7,990 nt of DNA from Verrucomicrobiaceae bacterium. Its GTDB lineage: Bacteria; Verrucomicrobiota; Verrucomicrobiae; Verrucomicrobiales; Akkermansiaceae. Where the stretch lies: assembly GCA_003820635.1 (NCBI GenBank), contig RPOS01000297.1, forward strand, positions 1 to 7,990, written 5' to 3'. The first letter of the stretch is position 1, and every line of letters starts with the position of its first letter. Of this stretch, positions 1 to 5,591 are shown one piece after another. The position numbers and the translations under genes were made by a program. A model generated the notes under the pieces. It saw only the letters and a program-made list of their open reading frames with translations, made no database searches and was not told where the DNA came from.

Positions 1-6
1 TTACAA

Positions 7-12
7 AAGGAG
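7..12 (+). promoter_or_regulatory. Ribosome binding site of the first gene
   Basis: AAGGAG lies 7 nt before the ATG at 20. A second ATG at 13 directly follows the site and is too close to be used, so this site decides in favour of the start at 20 and against the overlapping frame that begins at 13. Confidence 0.8.
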
Positions 13-19
13 ATGAGTT

Positions 20-946
20 ATGCAGGACGCTACCGTCCAATCGATCCCACAGACGAGCCCGACTCCGGCAGTAGCGCCGAGCAGTTACGTGACTCCGTCT
101 TACCAGCCGAGCCAAGCCCCGGTCTCGTACCAAGCAGCCCCGGTGAACTACCAGGTGGCAGCACCTCAGGCGGCCCCGGTTTACCAACCCTCAGCCCCTA
201 CTCAGTACGCCCCCCAATCCCAACCGGCGGAAGTACAGGGGAACCCATGGGAGTCGGCGTTCAACAAAGTAGTGAATCTACTGAGCGCACCAGTTCAATC
301 CCCGTTCCAGGGTCAACCATCAGCTCCGACGACGAGCTACGGCCAAGCCAACTACGGTTCGGTGAGCAGCCAAGCTACGCAACAATCGGCTCCGCAGACT
401 TGGTCAACCAACCAGGCTTACTCGCCCAGCTCTTCCCCAACCTCCTCGGAGGGTCTGAGCCTGGAAAGCCAGCAAGTAATCGCAGCGTTCGGAAGCGAAG
501 CTCCCGCAATTCTAAATAATTACGCCCTTCAACTCGAAGGCCTGCTGGATAGCGCTGTTGCCTGGGGCCAGGAAATGACCGGTACTCTTCAAGAGTATGC
601 CGAATTTGCTACCCAGTCTCACACTGAGAATCTTGCCTATAACGAGATTCTGACCAACCCTGATGTGCTGAGCGATTACACCATTCGCTTCTTTGGTCCT
701 GAAGGTCCATATCCTGTTCACGAAGGTGAGCAAGATTTGGAAGCTTATGGTTACCCAACCGAGCAGGTTGATCCGTATGCTTATGGCGAGTTCCCTGCTC
801 CTCCTGCTGCAGCTGCTCCTCAGCAACCCACCAACTTCTGGGGCACCTTCAACGACATGATGGCGCGTGATCCCCAGAATGCCTGGCGCGTTCTGAACCA
901 AGCTCAGCCTGGCACCGTGTCTAACAAACTCTTCGTGATGGAGTGA
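20..946 (+). CDS. Pro/Gln/Ser-rich probable scaffolding or capsid-assembly protein
   Basis: The 308-residue product has three zones. Residues 1 to about 145 are low-complexity, rich in Pro, Gln, Ser, Ala and Tyr, with repeated YQ and AP pairs, and look disordered. Residues about 145-215 look helical and acidic (around SLESQQVIAAF and LLDSAVAWGQEM). The tail holds an acidic stretch, an Ala/Pro run and a basic/aromatic end around FWGTFNDMMARDPQNAWRVL. No catalytic motif is visible. It lies two genes upstream of the major capsid gene, where many tailed phages encode their scaffold, and a disordered helical acidic protein fits that role. The function is inferred from position and composition only; another internal virion protein is possible. 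The start at 20 is supported by AAGGAG at 7-12. It ends 4 nt before the next ATG. Confidence 0.75.
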   Translation: MQDATVQSIPQTSPTPAVAPSSYVTPSYQPSQAPVSYQAAPVNYQVAAPQAAPVYQPSAPTQYAPQSQPAEVQGNPWESAFNKVVNLLSAPVQSPFQGQPSAPTTSYGQANYGSVSSQATQQSAPQTWSTNQAYSPSSSPTSSEGLSLESQQVIAAFGSEAPAILNNYALQLEGLLDSAVAWGQEMTGTLQEYAEFATQSHTENLAYNEILTNPDVLSDYTIRFFGPEGPYPVHEGEQDLEAYGYPTEQVDPYAYGEFPAPPAAAAPQQPTNFWGTFNDMMARDPQNAWRVLNQAQPGTVSNKLFVME

Positions 947-950
947 GGCA

Positions 951-1475
951 ATGCAACCATTAGGACAACGTCGTCCTGGTCTTGCATATGGAGTCCCCGT
1001 CGCCGCCGGTCTTCTGGCAGGCGGGGCTCTTGCCGCACAGGGCGAAGATCCAGGTAGTGCTGTACTTGGCGGCGTAGCTGCAGGTCTTGGTGCCCGTGGT
1101 GCTCTTGGCGCCGCACGTCTGGCTGGTAAATATGCCGGTCCTGCTCGTGCAGCTGCTGCATCTACAGCAATTGAAGGCCTTGGTGCTATTGGTGCTTCTG
1201 CCCCAGCTGGCAGCAAGCGTGCCGCATTTGCTCGTGGCGCAATGGGTCCTGTGGCTGATGTCATCAACCGTGGCATTAGTCAAGAGGCAGCTGCAGTTGC
1301 TGGTGTTCCCCTTGCCGCAGGTGCTGCTGGTCTCGGCGGTTTAGCCGCTGGTGGCCTTGCCGGTGCCATGGGCATCCCTGGGTTCCAGCAAGGTGCACCA
1401 ATTGACCCCGAAAGCTACGGTTCCAACAACACCAGTATGGCGCGTATGGGCGTGCCGACCATGCAGTACATGTAA
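951..1475 (+). CDS. Ala/Gly-rich small protein of unknown function, probably virion-associated
   Basis: This 174-residue protein is dominated by Ala and Gly, with small-residue hydrophobic stretches near residues 14-29 (VPVAAGLLAGGALAAQ) and 110-140, where GxxxG-like spacing recurs. A basic, less hydrophobic middle separates them, and the tail is polar with several Met and Asn residues. No enzyme motif is seen. Such glycine-zipper-like composition can pack in membranes or in tight helical bundles, so an internal or DNA-ejection role is possible, but this is inference. The ATG is 4 nt after the stop of the preceding gene, and GGAG at 940-943 overlaps that gene's end and can serve as ribosome site, which suggests translational coupling. 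It is the last gene before the capsid gene leader. Confidence 0.7.
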   Translation: MQPLGQRRPGLAYGVPVAAGLLAGGALAAQGEDPGSAVLGGVAAGLGARGALGAARLAGKYAGPARAAAASTAIEGLGAIGASAPAGSKRAAFARGAMGPVADVINRGISQEAAAVAGVPLAAGAAGLGGLAAGGLAGAMGIPGFQQGAPIDPESYGSNNTSMARMGVPTMQYM

Positions 1476-1511
1476 CTTTTGAGTTACCACCTGCTAAAAT
1501 TTTTGTTAGAT

Positions 1512-1527
1512 AAGACACATGTGTCTT
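1512..1527. promoter_or_regulatory. Perfect 16-bp palindrome in the capsid gene leader (operator or hairpin)
   Basis: The sequence AAGACACATGTGTCTT is a perfect inverted repeat in the 97-nt gap between the Ala/Gly-rich gene and the capsid gene. It could be a two-fold operator, or an RNA hairpin followed by the T-rich TTATCTTT acting as a weak terminator or mRNA-end element. The T run is interrupted, so termination would be modest. No convincing -35/-10 pair was found next to it. Confidence 0.4.
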
Positions 1528-1557
1528 TATCTTTCACCCGATAAAAACACTGACACT

Positions 1558-1563
1558 GGAGGA
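1558..1563 (+). promoter_or_regulatory. Ribosome binding site of the split capsid gene
   Basis: GGAGGA ends 9 nt before the GTG at 1573. It is a strong site, yet directly downstream the frame is open for only five codons (GTG TTC ATT GAT AGC) before TAG at 1588. The site therefore makes sense only if the message is spliced just after ATT. No comparable site precedes the ATG at 2471 inside the main capsid exon. Confidence 0.75.
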
Positions 1564-1572
1564 TAAACCAAA

Positions 1573-1581
1573 GTGTTCATT
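1573..1581 (+). other. Exon 1 of the major capsid gene (GTG TTC ATT)
   Basis: These nine bases encode Met-Phe-Ile and are the only coding sequence between the strong ribosome site and the intron. The last six, TTCATT, pair perfectly with GATGAA at 2222-2227, with a terminal U-G wobble at the cut point, which is the standard form of a group I 5' splice site. Frame 0 continues exactly into the main exon at 2405. An in-frame TAA at 1564-1566 excludes any start further upstream. Confidence 0.75.
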
Positions 1582-1586
1582 GATAG

Positions 1587-2141
1587 CTAGTTCAGATCCT
1601 GGTAGGTGTAGCCCTTCAAGATTTGGTAAATAGCTCCGTGGTTACAGTCAAACTTTTCAGCAATCTTTCTATAAGAAAGACCAGCTTCCTTTAAAGCTTT
1701 GATTTGAGCCACGTCTTCCGAAGAAAACTTTCTCAAAGACTTCTTCGGCTTCCCTTTACTGGCAAAACCATTGTTCTTGTAACAACCCGTTTTCCAGGCC
1801 CTTGTTAGATTTGTTTGTTTGGTAACGATCTCAAGATTGTCAAGTCGATTATTCCTCTTGTCATTGTCTTTGTGATCTACTTGCAGGGAAAAGTTACTGG
1901 TTCCATGGGAACGCAGATCCAACCCCAAAAAAGCAACGGCCATCAAAACATGGAGATTGAATCTTTTTCTTTTTCCATCTACAAGAACTGAAAGACGGTC
2001 ATAAACACTGGTTGAGCGAATGGGTATCTCTTGAAAATATTCTTGATTGTCGGGATCAAGTTGTTTTTCAAAAGCTTTTCCTTCTTCCGTCAAGTAAAGA
2101 TTACCAAATCCGGGTACAAGTTTTGGATTCATTTTGTTCAT
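1587..2141 (-). CDS. HNH homing endonuclease encoded antisense inside the intron
   Basis: The 184-residue protein (from the ATG at 2141) has an N-terminal beta-rich segment, then FNLHVLMAVAFLG (61-73), then the HNH core with D89-H90, N98, the DNLE at 101-104 and N111. This is the layout of phage HNH_3-type endonucleases. A basic linker and a helix-turn-helix (about 136-178, ending around LSYRKIAEKFDCNHGAIYQIL) follow and would bind DNA. The frame is open up to a TTG at 2204, but the extra 21 residues do not look family-like. I prefer ATG 2141 or 2132, although no clear ribosome site precedes either. It lies on the strand opposite the intron and the capsid gene, so it needs its own minus-strand transcript. 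All core residues seem present, so it may be active. Confidence 0.9.
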   Translation of the reverse strand: MNKMNPKLVPGFGNLYLTEEGKAFEKQLDPDNQEYFQEIPIRSTSVYDRLSVLVDGKRKRFNLHVLMAVAFLGLDLRSHGTSNFSLQVDHKDNDKRNNRLDNLEIVTKQTNLTRAWKTGCYKNNGFASKGKPKKSLRKFSSEDVAQIKALKEAGLSYRKIAEKFDCNHGAIYQILKGYTYQDLN

Positions 2142-2221
2142 AAACAGATTTCCAAGCTTAACACGCCTCAACTGAACGCTCAACGTTGTCACCTCACCGA
2201 GCAATCGATGAGTGCAAACTG

Positions 2222-2404
2222 GATGAATTCAGGGAAGCCCTAACGTAAAGACGAGGGTAATCCTGAGCCAAGCCAATCAAGCGTGATTGGAAGGTGCAGA
2301 GACTACTGGGGGTAACACGTTCTTGTTACGTAATACCAGATTTAGCGTCCGGCATCCCACAGGGATGAAGAGATAGTCCACCCCTCTAAGAAACTAGAGA
2401 CCAG
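2222..2404 (+). ncRNA. Group I ribozyme core, tRNA-Leu-intron-like (IC3-like)
   Basis: Helices can be read by eye in the expected order. The internal guide is 2222-2227. P2-like AGGG/CCCT lies at 2231-2241. AATCCTGAGCCAAGCC (2259-2274) supplies one P4 strand, CTGAGCC (2263-2269), opposite GGTGCAG (2293-2299). P5 is CCAATCA/TGATTGG (2273-2279/2284-2290). P7, the guanosine-binding helix, is GACTA/TAGTC (2301-2305/2374-2378). P8 is CATCCC/GGGATG (2353-2358/2362-2367). P9 is CTCTA/TAGAG (2384-2388/2395-2399). The conserved blocks around 2259-2274 and 2289-2305 match what I recall of cyanobacterial and plastid tRNA-Leu(UAA) introns. P3 and P10 were not resolved by hand. Confidence 0.9.
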
Positions 2405-3565
2405 GAGAACGACTTTCCAAAGATTTTAGGTGCGGAACTTTACCGTCCACACCCTGCTTATATTGCCGAGATGGCCGTGGAGCCCGTGGTTGTCCACGAC
2501 TTCACTCGTCAGCCCGGTCAAACTGTTCAGTTAGACCGCTACAAGTTCTGGGGTACTCCTGGTACTAAGGACAGCCGTGAGCGTATTGCCGACCAAACCA
2601 TCGGTACCGCTAACAGCCGTAACATCACCAAGGAAAAAGTCCTGGTGGTGCTTAAGGAATACACCGGTCCTGCAGACCCCGGCGATCCGACCCAGCCTTC
2701 GACCTTCAAGATTGCTCGGGAGACGCTGATCACCGCGCAGCGCCTGTTGCTGGATACCGGCAACCTGAACATGTTCCACCAGTCGATCGGCAGCCTGACT
2801 CTGCTGGACGACTACCGTCGCTGGCGGGACCGCGTCTTTATTGACGAATTAGCCAAAGCCGAAGCCAACGGTGAAGCTTCTTCCACCCAAGGTGGTTACT
2901 ACTTCCCTGGTAGCAAGGGCAAAGCTGCCAACGGTTCGATCTCCTATACCTCTGCGGAGTACGCTGCTCAAGTGCAGCAGTTCCAGGTGCGCACCGACCT
3001 TCTGACCGTTGTTAAGGACCTGCGTAAGCGCAACGTTCCTACCTTCTCTGATGGTCTGTATCGCTGCATCTGCGATCCTACTTTCATGATGCACCTGCGT
3101 CGTGACCCAGACTTCCGTGAGATTGCTCGCTACAGCGGCAACCCCGGTCAAGGCATGTACATGGGCAACCCCATGATGCCTAACAACTCCAGCTTCTACA
3201 TGGGTCCCCAAGCTGGTCAGGGCTATTTCCTGGCTGGTGAACCTGTGATGCCGACCGGCGTTCAGTTTGAAGGTGTCAAGTTCTTCGAATCGACCAACTT
3301 CCCGACCAAGACTGTGTCTGCTACCTTCGCTAGCGATGGTGCTAACACCTTCTCCAACCAAGAAGTTGCTCAAGGTTACTTCTTCGGTCCTCAAGCAATC
3401 GGTGTTGGCATCGGTGGTCCTAATGCCCAGGTGCTTATCAACAACAACGATGACTTCAGCCGCTTTATCATCCTTATTTGGCAACTGTACGCTGGCTTCG
3501 AGATCCTGAACAAGGACTTCGTGACCACCGCCTTCAGCTTTGTCCAGGACGACGGCACCATCTGA
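2405..3565 (+). CDS. Major capsid protein, main exon (spliced to 1573-1581)
   Basis: The exon encodes 386 residues, 389 with exon 1, reading MFIENDFPKILGAELYRPH at the N-terminus. The protein resembles phage HK97-fold coat proteins of the N4 gp56-like kind. It has an N-terminal arm with VVVHDFTRQPGQTVQLDRYKFW, then a helix with FHQSIGSLTLLDDYRRWRDR, the SDGLYRCICDPTFMMHLRRDPDF segment (family hallmark of a Gly-Tyr/hydrophobic-Pro-Asp/Leu-Arg pattern) and a beta-rich C-terminal part. Codon use is strongly biased to C- and T-ending codons, as expected for the most abundant virion protein. It ends in tandem stops TGA TAA (3563-3568). An ATG at 2471 would give only 364 residues and lacks a ribosome site. 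Homology is judged by eye; assignment as coat protein is fairly secure, the subfamily is not. Confidence 0.88.
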   Translation, partial: ENDFPKILGAELYRPHPAYIAEMAVEPVVVHDFTRQPGQTVQLDRYKFWGTPGTKDSRERIADQTIGTANSRNITKEKVLVVLKEYTGPADPGDPTQPSTFKIARETLITAQRLLLDTGNLNMFHQSIGSLTLLDDYRRWRDRVFIDELAKAEANGEASSTQGGYYFPGSKGKAANGSISYTSAEYAAQVQQFQVRTDLLTVVKDLRKRNVPTFSDGLYRCICDPTFMMHLRRDPDFREIARYSGNPGQGMYMGNPMMPNNSSFYMGPQAGQGYFLAGEPVMPTGVQFEGVKFFESTNFPTKTVSATFASDGANTFSNQEVAQGYFFGPQAIGVGIGGPNAQVLINNNDDFSRFIILIWQLYAGFEILNKDFVTTAFSFVQDDGTI

Positions 3566-3600
3566 TAAAGAAAAATAAATCCAATTTAACGGAGAAATAA

Positions 3601-4407
3601 ATGTCCTACTTATCTTCCAAGAAGATCTATCCAGGTAACTGGACCAATGCCCTGAACGGCTGGTATAAGAACATTGATGTCGTCGCTGACGGCAGCAATG
3701 ATTACTCCAAGGGTGGCCCCACCTCGGTGCTGGCCGTCCCTGGCTACCGCTACTTCCAACAGCGCGGTTACGTGCCTGTGTCCTGGACTTCCGGTGATGC
3801 AGCCACCTATGGCCAAACCATGAGCGTGATCGTTCCTTCGCCTTACCGCCAAGACGACACCCGCCCCGACATCACCGGCATGGTGATCTCTGGTAGCGCC
3901 ACCCAACCTGCTTTCGTTTATCGCGCTGCGATCTCGGTTGCTTCTGGCTGGGGCGATGGTCGCGTTGCTACTGGCGTGTATGCCTCGACCGGTAACGTGG
4001 TTACCTTTGGTCGCGACTCCAGTGGCCCCGTGGCTGTGACCGGTGTGGGCGAGCCTATCGCGCAGGCCAACCTCACCTCCACCACCTCTGGTGACGCATC
4101 CACCAAGATCGTGTTTGCTGCTGGCACTCAAGCCCTCGGCTCCACGCCTTTCCTGACCACCACTGGTGCGACCGGCGTGGGCCCCTCTGGCGTGTACAAG
4201 GCCCTCAGTGGCGCTACCACCTTCAAGGTGTTCGCCCGTGGCACCAACACCGATACTGGCGTGTCTGGTGGTGTGTATCTGGCTGATGCCGATTACAACG
4301 CTGGCCTGAAAGGCTATCTCGTGGTTGAAGTGTGCTACATCCAACCTGATGACGCACCTGGCTACGAAGATATCGAAGAGTATATCCTCGGCCGCACCGT
4401 TAGCTGA
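3601..4407 (+). CDS. Probable capsid-associated (decoration or minor head) protein
   Basis: The 268-residue protein directly follows the major capsid gene after a 35-nt gap with GGAG at 3591-3594 placed 6 nt before the ATG. It is rich in Gly, Thr, Ser, Ala and Val with few charged residues, no predicted membrane segment and no enzyme motif, consistent with a beta-rich structural protein. The N-terminus (SYLSSKKIYPGNWTNALNGW) is aromatic, the middle is a long Thr/Ser/Gly-rich beta region, and the end is acidic (DDAPGYEDIEEYILGR). Its codon bias matches the coat gene, which suggests high expression. Position and composition suggest a head decoration or second capsid protein. I do not recognise the family, and a tail-tube role cannot be excluded. 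Confidence 0.75.
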   Translation: MSYLSSKKIYPGNWTNALNGWYKNIDVVADGSNDYSKGGPTSVLAVPGYRYFQQRGYVPVSWTSGDAATYGQTMSVIVPSPYRQDDTRPDITGMVISGSATQPAFVYRAAISVASGWGDGRVATGVYASTGNVVTFGRDSSGPVAVTGVGEPIAQANLTSTTSGDASTKIVFAAGTQALGSTPFLTTTGATGVGPSGVYKALSGATTFKVFARGTNTDTGVSGGVYLADADYNAGLKGYLVVEVCYIQPDDAPGYEDIEEYILGRTVS

Positions 4408-4419
4408 TTAGGTTAAACT

Positions 4420-4446
4420 AGGACCAGAATTAAAACATCTGGTCCT
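4420..4446 (+). promoter_or_regulatory. Nine-base-pair hairpin abutting the next start codon
   Basis: AGGACCAGA (4420-4428) pairs perfectly with TCTGGTCCT (4438-4446) around a 9-nt A-rich loop. The 3' arm ends one base before the ATG at 4448, and no Shine-Dalgarno sequence is present there. No T run follows, so it is not a typical terminator. It may separate high capsid expression from the next gene, for example as an RNA-processing or translation-limiting structure. Confidence 0.55.
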
Positions 4447-4447
4447 T

Positions 4448-4858
4448 ATGCTTTACCAGCATCGTAAAACTGGCGCTCGCGTCAAAGTTGTAAGCGAATG
4501 GGATAACGGCGATTGGTTCATGGTCGAAGATCAGGACGGTCGCCTTTACACTGCTTACAAAACTGAATTGACCCCAGATGAAGTAGCAACAAAAAAAGTT
4601 GCAACTCTTCAGGTTAAGGATAAGGCTGCCCAAGAAGAGCCTCGTGTTTTCCCACCCGAAACACGTTTAAACATTAATACTGCCACCCCCCAAATGATCG
4701 CTGATCATATCAAGGGAATTGGTGTCAAGACAGCTAGAGAGATTAAAGATCTTCAGATGTCCTTATCGGGTGAGAAGTTTAATAGCCTTGAGCAGTTAAG
4801 ACAGATTAAGCGTGTGGACTGGGATGCAGTTCTGGCAGCCGACTTAGTCAGGGTTTGA
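4448..4858 (+). CDS. SH3-like plus helix-hairpin-helix (ComEA-like) protein
   Basis: The 136-residue product has two parts. Residues 1-43 form a likely small beta barrel with the pattern TGARVKVVSEWDNGDWFMVE followed by DGRLYTAYKTELTP, as in SH3-like folds. A charged linker follows, and from about residue 73 comes LNINTATPQMIADHIKGIGV with TAREI after it, the classic helix-hairpin-helix of ComEA-type DNA-binding proteins. The tail around EKFNSLEQLRQIKRVDWDAVL is the usual second HhH half. This suggests non-specific DNA binding, perhaps at the head or connector, but its phage role is not known to me. The start lacks a ribosome site and sits at the foot of a hairpin; the only in-frame alternative is CTG at 4439. 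A strong terminator follows. Confidence 0.75.
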   Translation: MLYQHRKTGARVKVVSEWDNGDWFMVEDQDGRLYTAYKTELTPDEVATKKVATLQVKDKAAQEEPRVFPPETRLNINTATPQMIADHIKGIGVKTAREIKDLQMSLSGEKFNSLEQLRQIKRVDWDAVLAADLVRV

Positions 4859-4878
4859 TTAATTACTTTACGCAGAAG

Positions 4879-4902
4879 CCCCTGGGAAACCAGGGGTTTT
4901 TT
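4879..4902 (+). terminator. Strong rho-independent terminator
   Basis: CCCCTGG (4879-4885) pairs with CCAGGGG (4890-4896) around a GAAA tetraloop and is followed by six T residues. It lies 20 nt after the stop of the HhH gene and 26 nt before the peptidase gene, so it should close the capsid transcript or lower read-through into the hydrolase genes. Confidence 0.92.
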
Positions 4903-4928
4903 CGTTTTAAAATAAAAAGAAAAGGATA

Positions 4929-5552
4929 ATGGCCGAAAGAAGTATTGCCGACGTTGGACGTTATTTACAAAAAGTTGGATTAAACATTGGTGAGCATCCA
5001 GAATTTGGTGGCGTAGGGAAAGGGCACTCTCCAACTGGATATCACTATCGCCCTGGTGGCCAGGCTATTGATGTTCGCGACTGGCGTCCTGATGTGGCAC
5101 CTGCTTACAAAGGAGGACCTGCAAAGTCTTGGAAGGAGCGTACCGGCGAGCTTCGTTATAGAGCACAAAAGCTTGGGCTGTTTAATGAAGCTTTGGGACC
5201 TGGTGATCCAGGACATGACACCCATGTTCACCTGGCACTTGAGGGCAAAAAGTACATTACTGATCCGCAGCTTGAATGGCTCGCTACTGGGCGATACAAA
5301 ACGGCAGAAGGCAAACTGACTGACATCATGCCAGGTGCTGATTTAGTTGCTTCTACGCAGCAAAAAAATGAAGCCTCTGGAGACGACCTTTCGTCACTGA
5401 TGTCTCTTTTGCAACTGACAAAACCAAAGCAAAAGACACTGCAAGAGGTAATGCTTGAACAAACACTTGGCGAAGCCCTGGCACCACAACCCAGTATGTC
5501 TCAACAGTTTCTGGTTGAGTACATGAAGTCACCCCTGCCAGGTGTTGGGTAA
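4929..5552 (+). CDS. M15-type peptidoglycan peptidase with C-terminal tail
   Basis: The 207-residue protein has an N-terminal catalytic domain (about 1-125) with the metallopeptidase signature of the M15 / Hedgehog-DD-peptidase group. H39 is followed by GGQAID with D48, and a distal GHDTHVHLAL places H99 and H101. These would bind one zinc ion and cleave peptide crosslinks in the cell wall. The spacing between H39 and D48 is two residues longer than the usual HxxGxAxD; H33 is an alternative ligand. A tail of about 70 residues (138-207) is not part of the enzyme fold and shares a motif with the lytic enzyme encoded at 7101. There is no signal peptide, so it is likely carried in the virion or is the endolysin. 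The ATG follows AAGGA with short spacing. Confidence 0.8.
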   Translation: MAERSIADVGRYLQKVGLNIGEHPEFGGVGKGHSPTGYHYRPGGQAIDVRDWRPDVAPAYKGGPAKSWKERTGELRYRAQKLGLFNEALGPGDPGHDTHVHLALEGKKYITDPQLEWLATGRYKTAEGKLTDIMPGADLVASTQQKNEASGDDLSSLMSLLQLTKPKQKTLQEVMLEQTLGEALAPQPSMSQQFLVEYMKSPLPGVG

Positions 5553-5563
5553 ATTGATTACTT

Positions 5564-5569
5564 TATAAT
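5564..5569 (+). promoter_or_regulatory. Possible -10 element (TATAAT) before the 5592 gene
   Basis: An exact TATAAT lies in the AT-rich 39-nt gap after the peptidase gene. No good -35 box is seen at the usual distance (only TGTTGG-like sequence), so a sigma-70-type promoter here is only a possibility. Confidence 0.28.
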
Positions 5570-5591
5570 TAAACTATAACGAAAGGTAGAC

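Larger units (their letters stand above)
1582..2404 (+). mobile_element. Group I intron carrying an antisense HNH homing endonuclease gene
   Basis: The element of about 823 nt interrupts the major capsid gene after codon 3. The left boundary comes from the P1 pairing of exon TTCATT (1576-1581) with guide GATGAA (2222-2227). The right boundary at G2404 is the choice that obeys the terminal-G rule and restores the reading frame. Ending at G2407 would also be in frame and would shorten the protein by one residue. The catalytic core sits in the last 180 nt, and the first 640 nt are almost entirely an endonuclease gene on the other strand. The endonuclease stop codon (1587-1589) lies only 6 nt inside the intron, so the gene fills the P1 loop. 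Homing introns of this kind spread by cutting intron-less alleles; that part is family knowledge. Confidence 0.87.

Noticed and set aside
13..519. A 168-residue open frame overlapping the first gene in another frame.
   Set aside because: Its ATG touches the ribosome site, and it arises from the Pro/Ser-rich composition of the real gene; it has no domain-like sequence and ends inside that gene.
512..1276. A 254-residue minus-strand open frame across the first two genes.
   Set aside because: It is an Arg/Ala/Pro-rich mirror of the Ala/Gly-rich gene, with no ribosome site or recognisable motif.
1587..2204. TTG 2204 as start of the antisense endonuclease.
   Set aside because: It adds 21 residues that do not resemble the family, with no ribosome site; ATG 2141 or 2132 is more likely.
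2402..2404. Intron ending at C2401 with CAG as the first codon of exon 2, which could pair with CTG (2219-2221) as P10.
   Set aside because: The frame fits, but the intron would end in C, against the terminal-G rule. G2404 fits both rules; kept only as an alternative.
2849..3484. A 211-residue minus-strand frame inside the coat gene, and a similar one at 3610-4344 opposite the next gene.
   Set aside because: Both are opposite genes with strong codon bias, which leaves long antisense frames open by chance.
2471..3565. Coat gene starting at ATG 2471.
   Set aside because: No ribosome site precedes it, and the 22 in-frame residues upstream (2405-2470) look like genuine protein and join exon 1 in frame.
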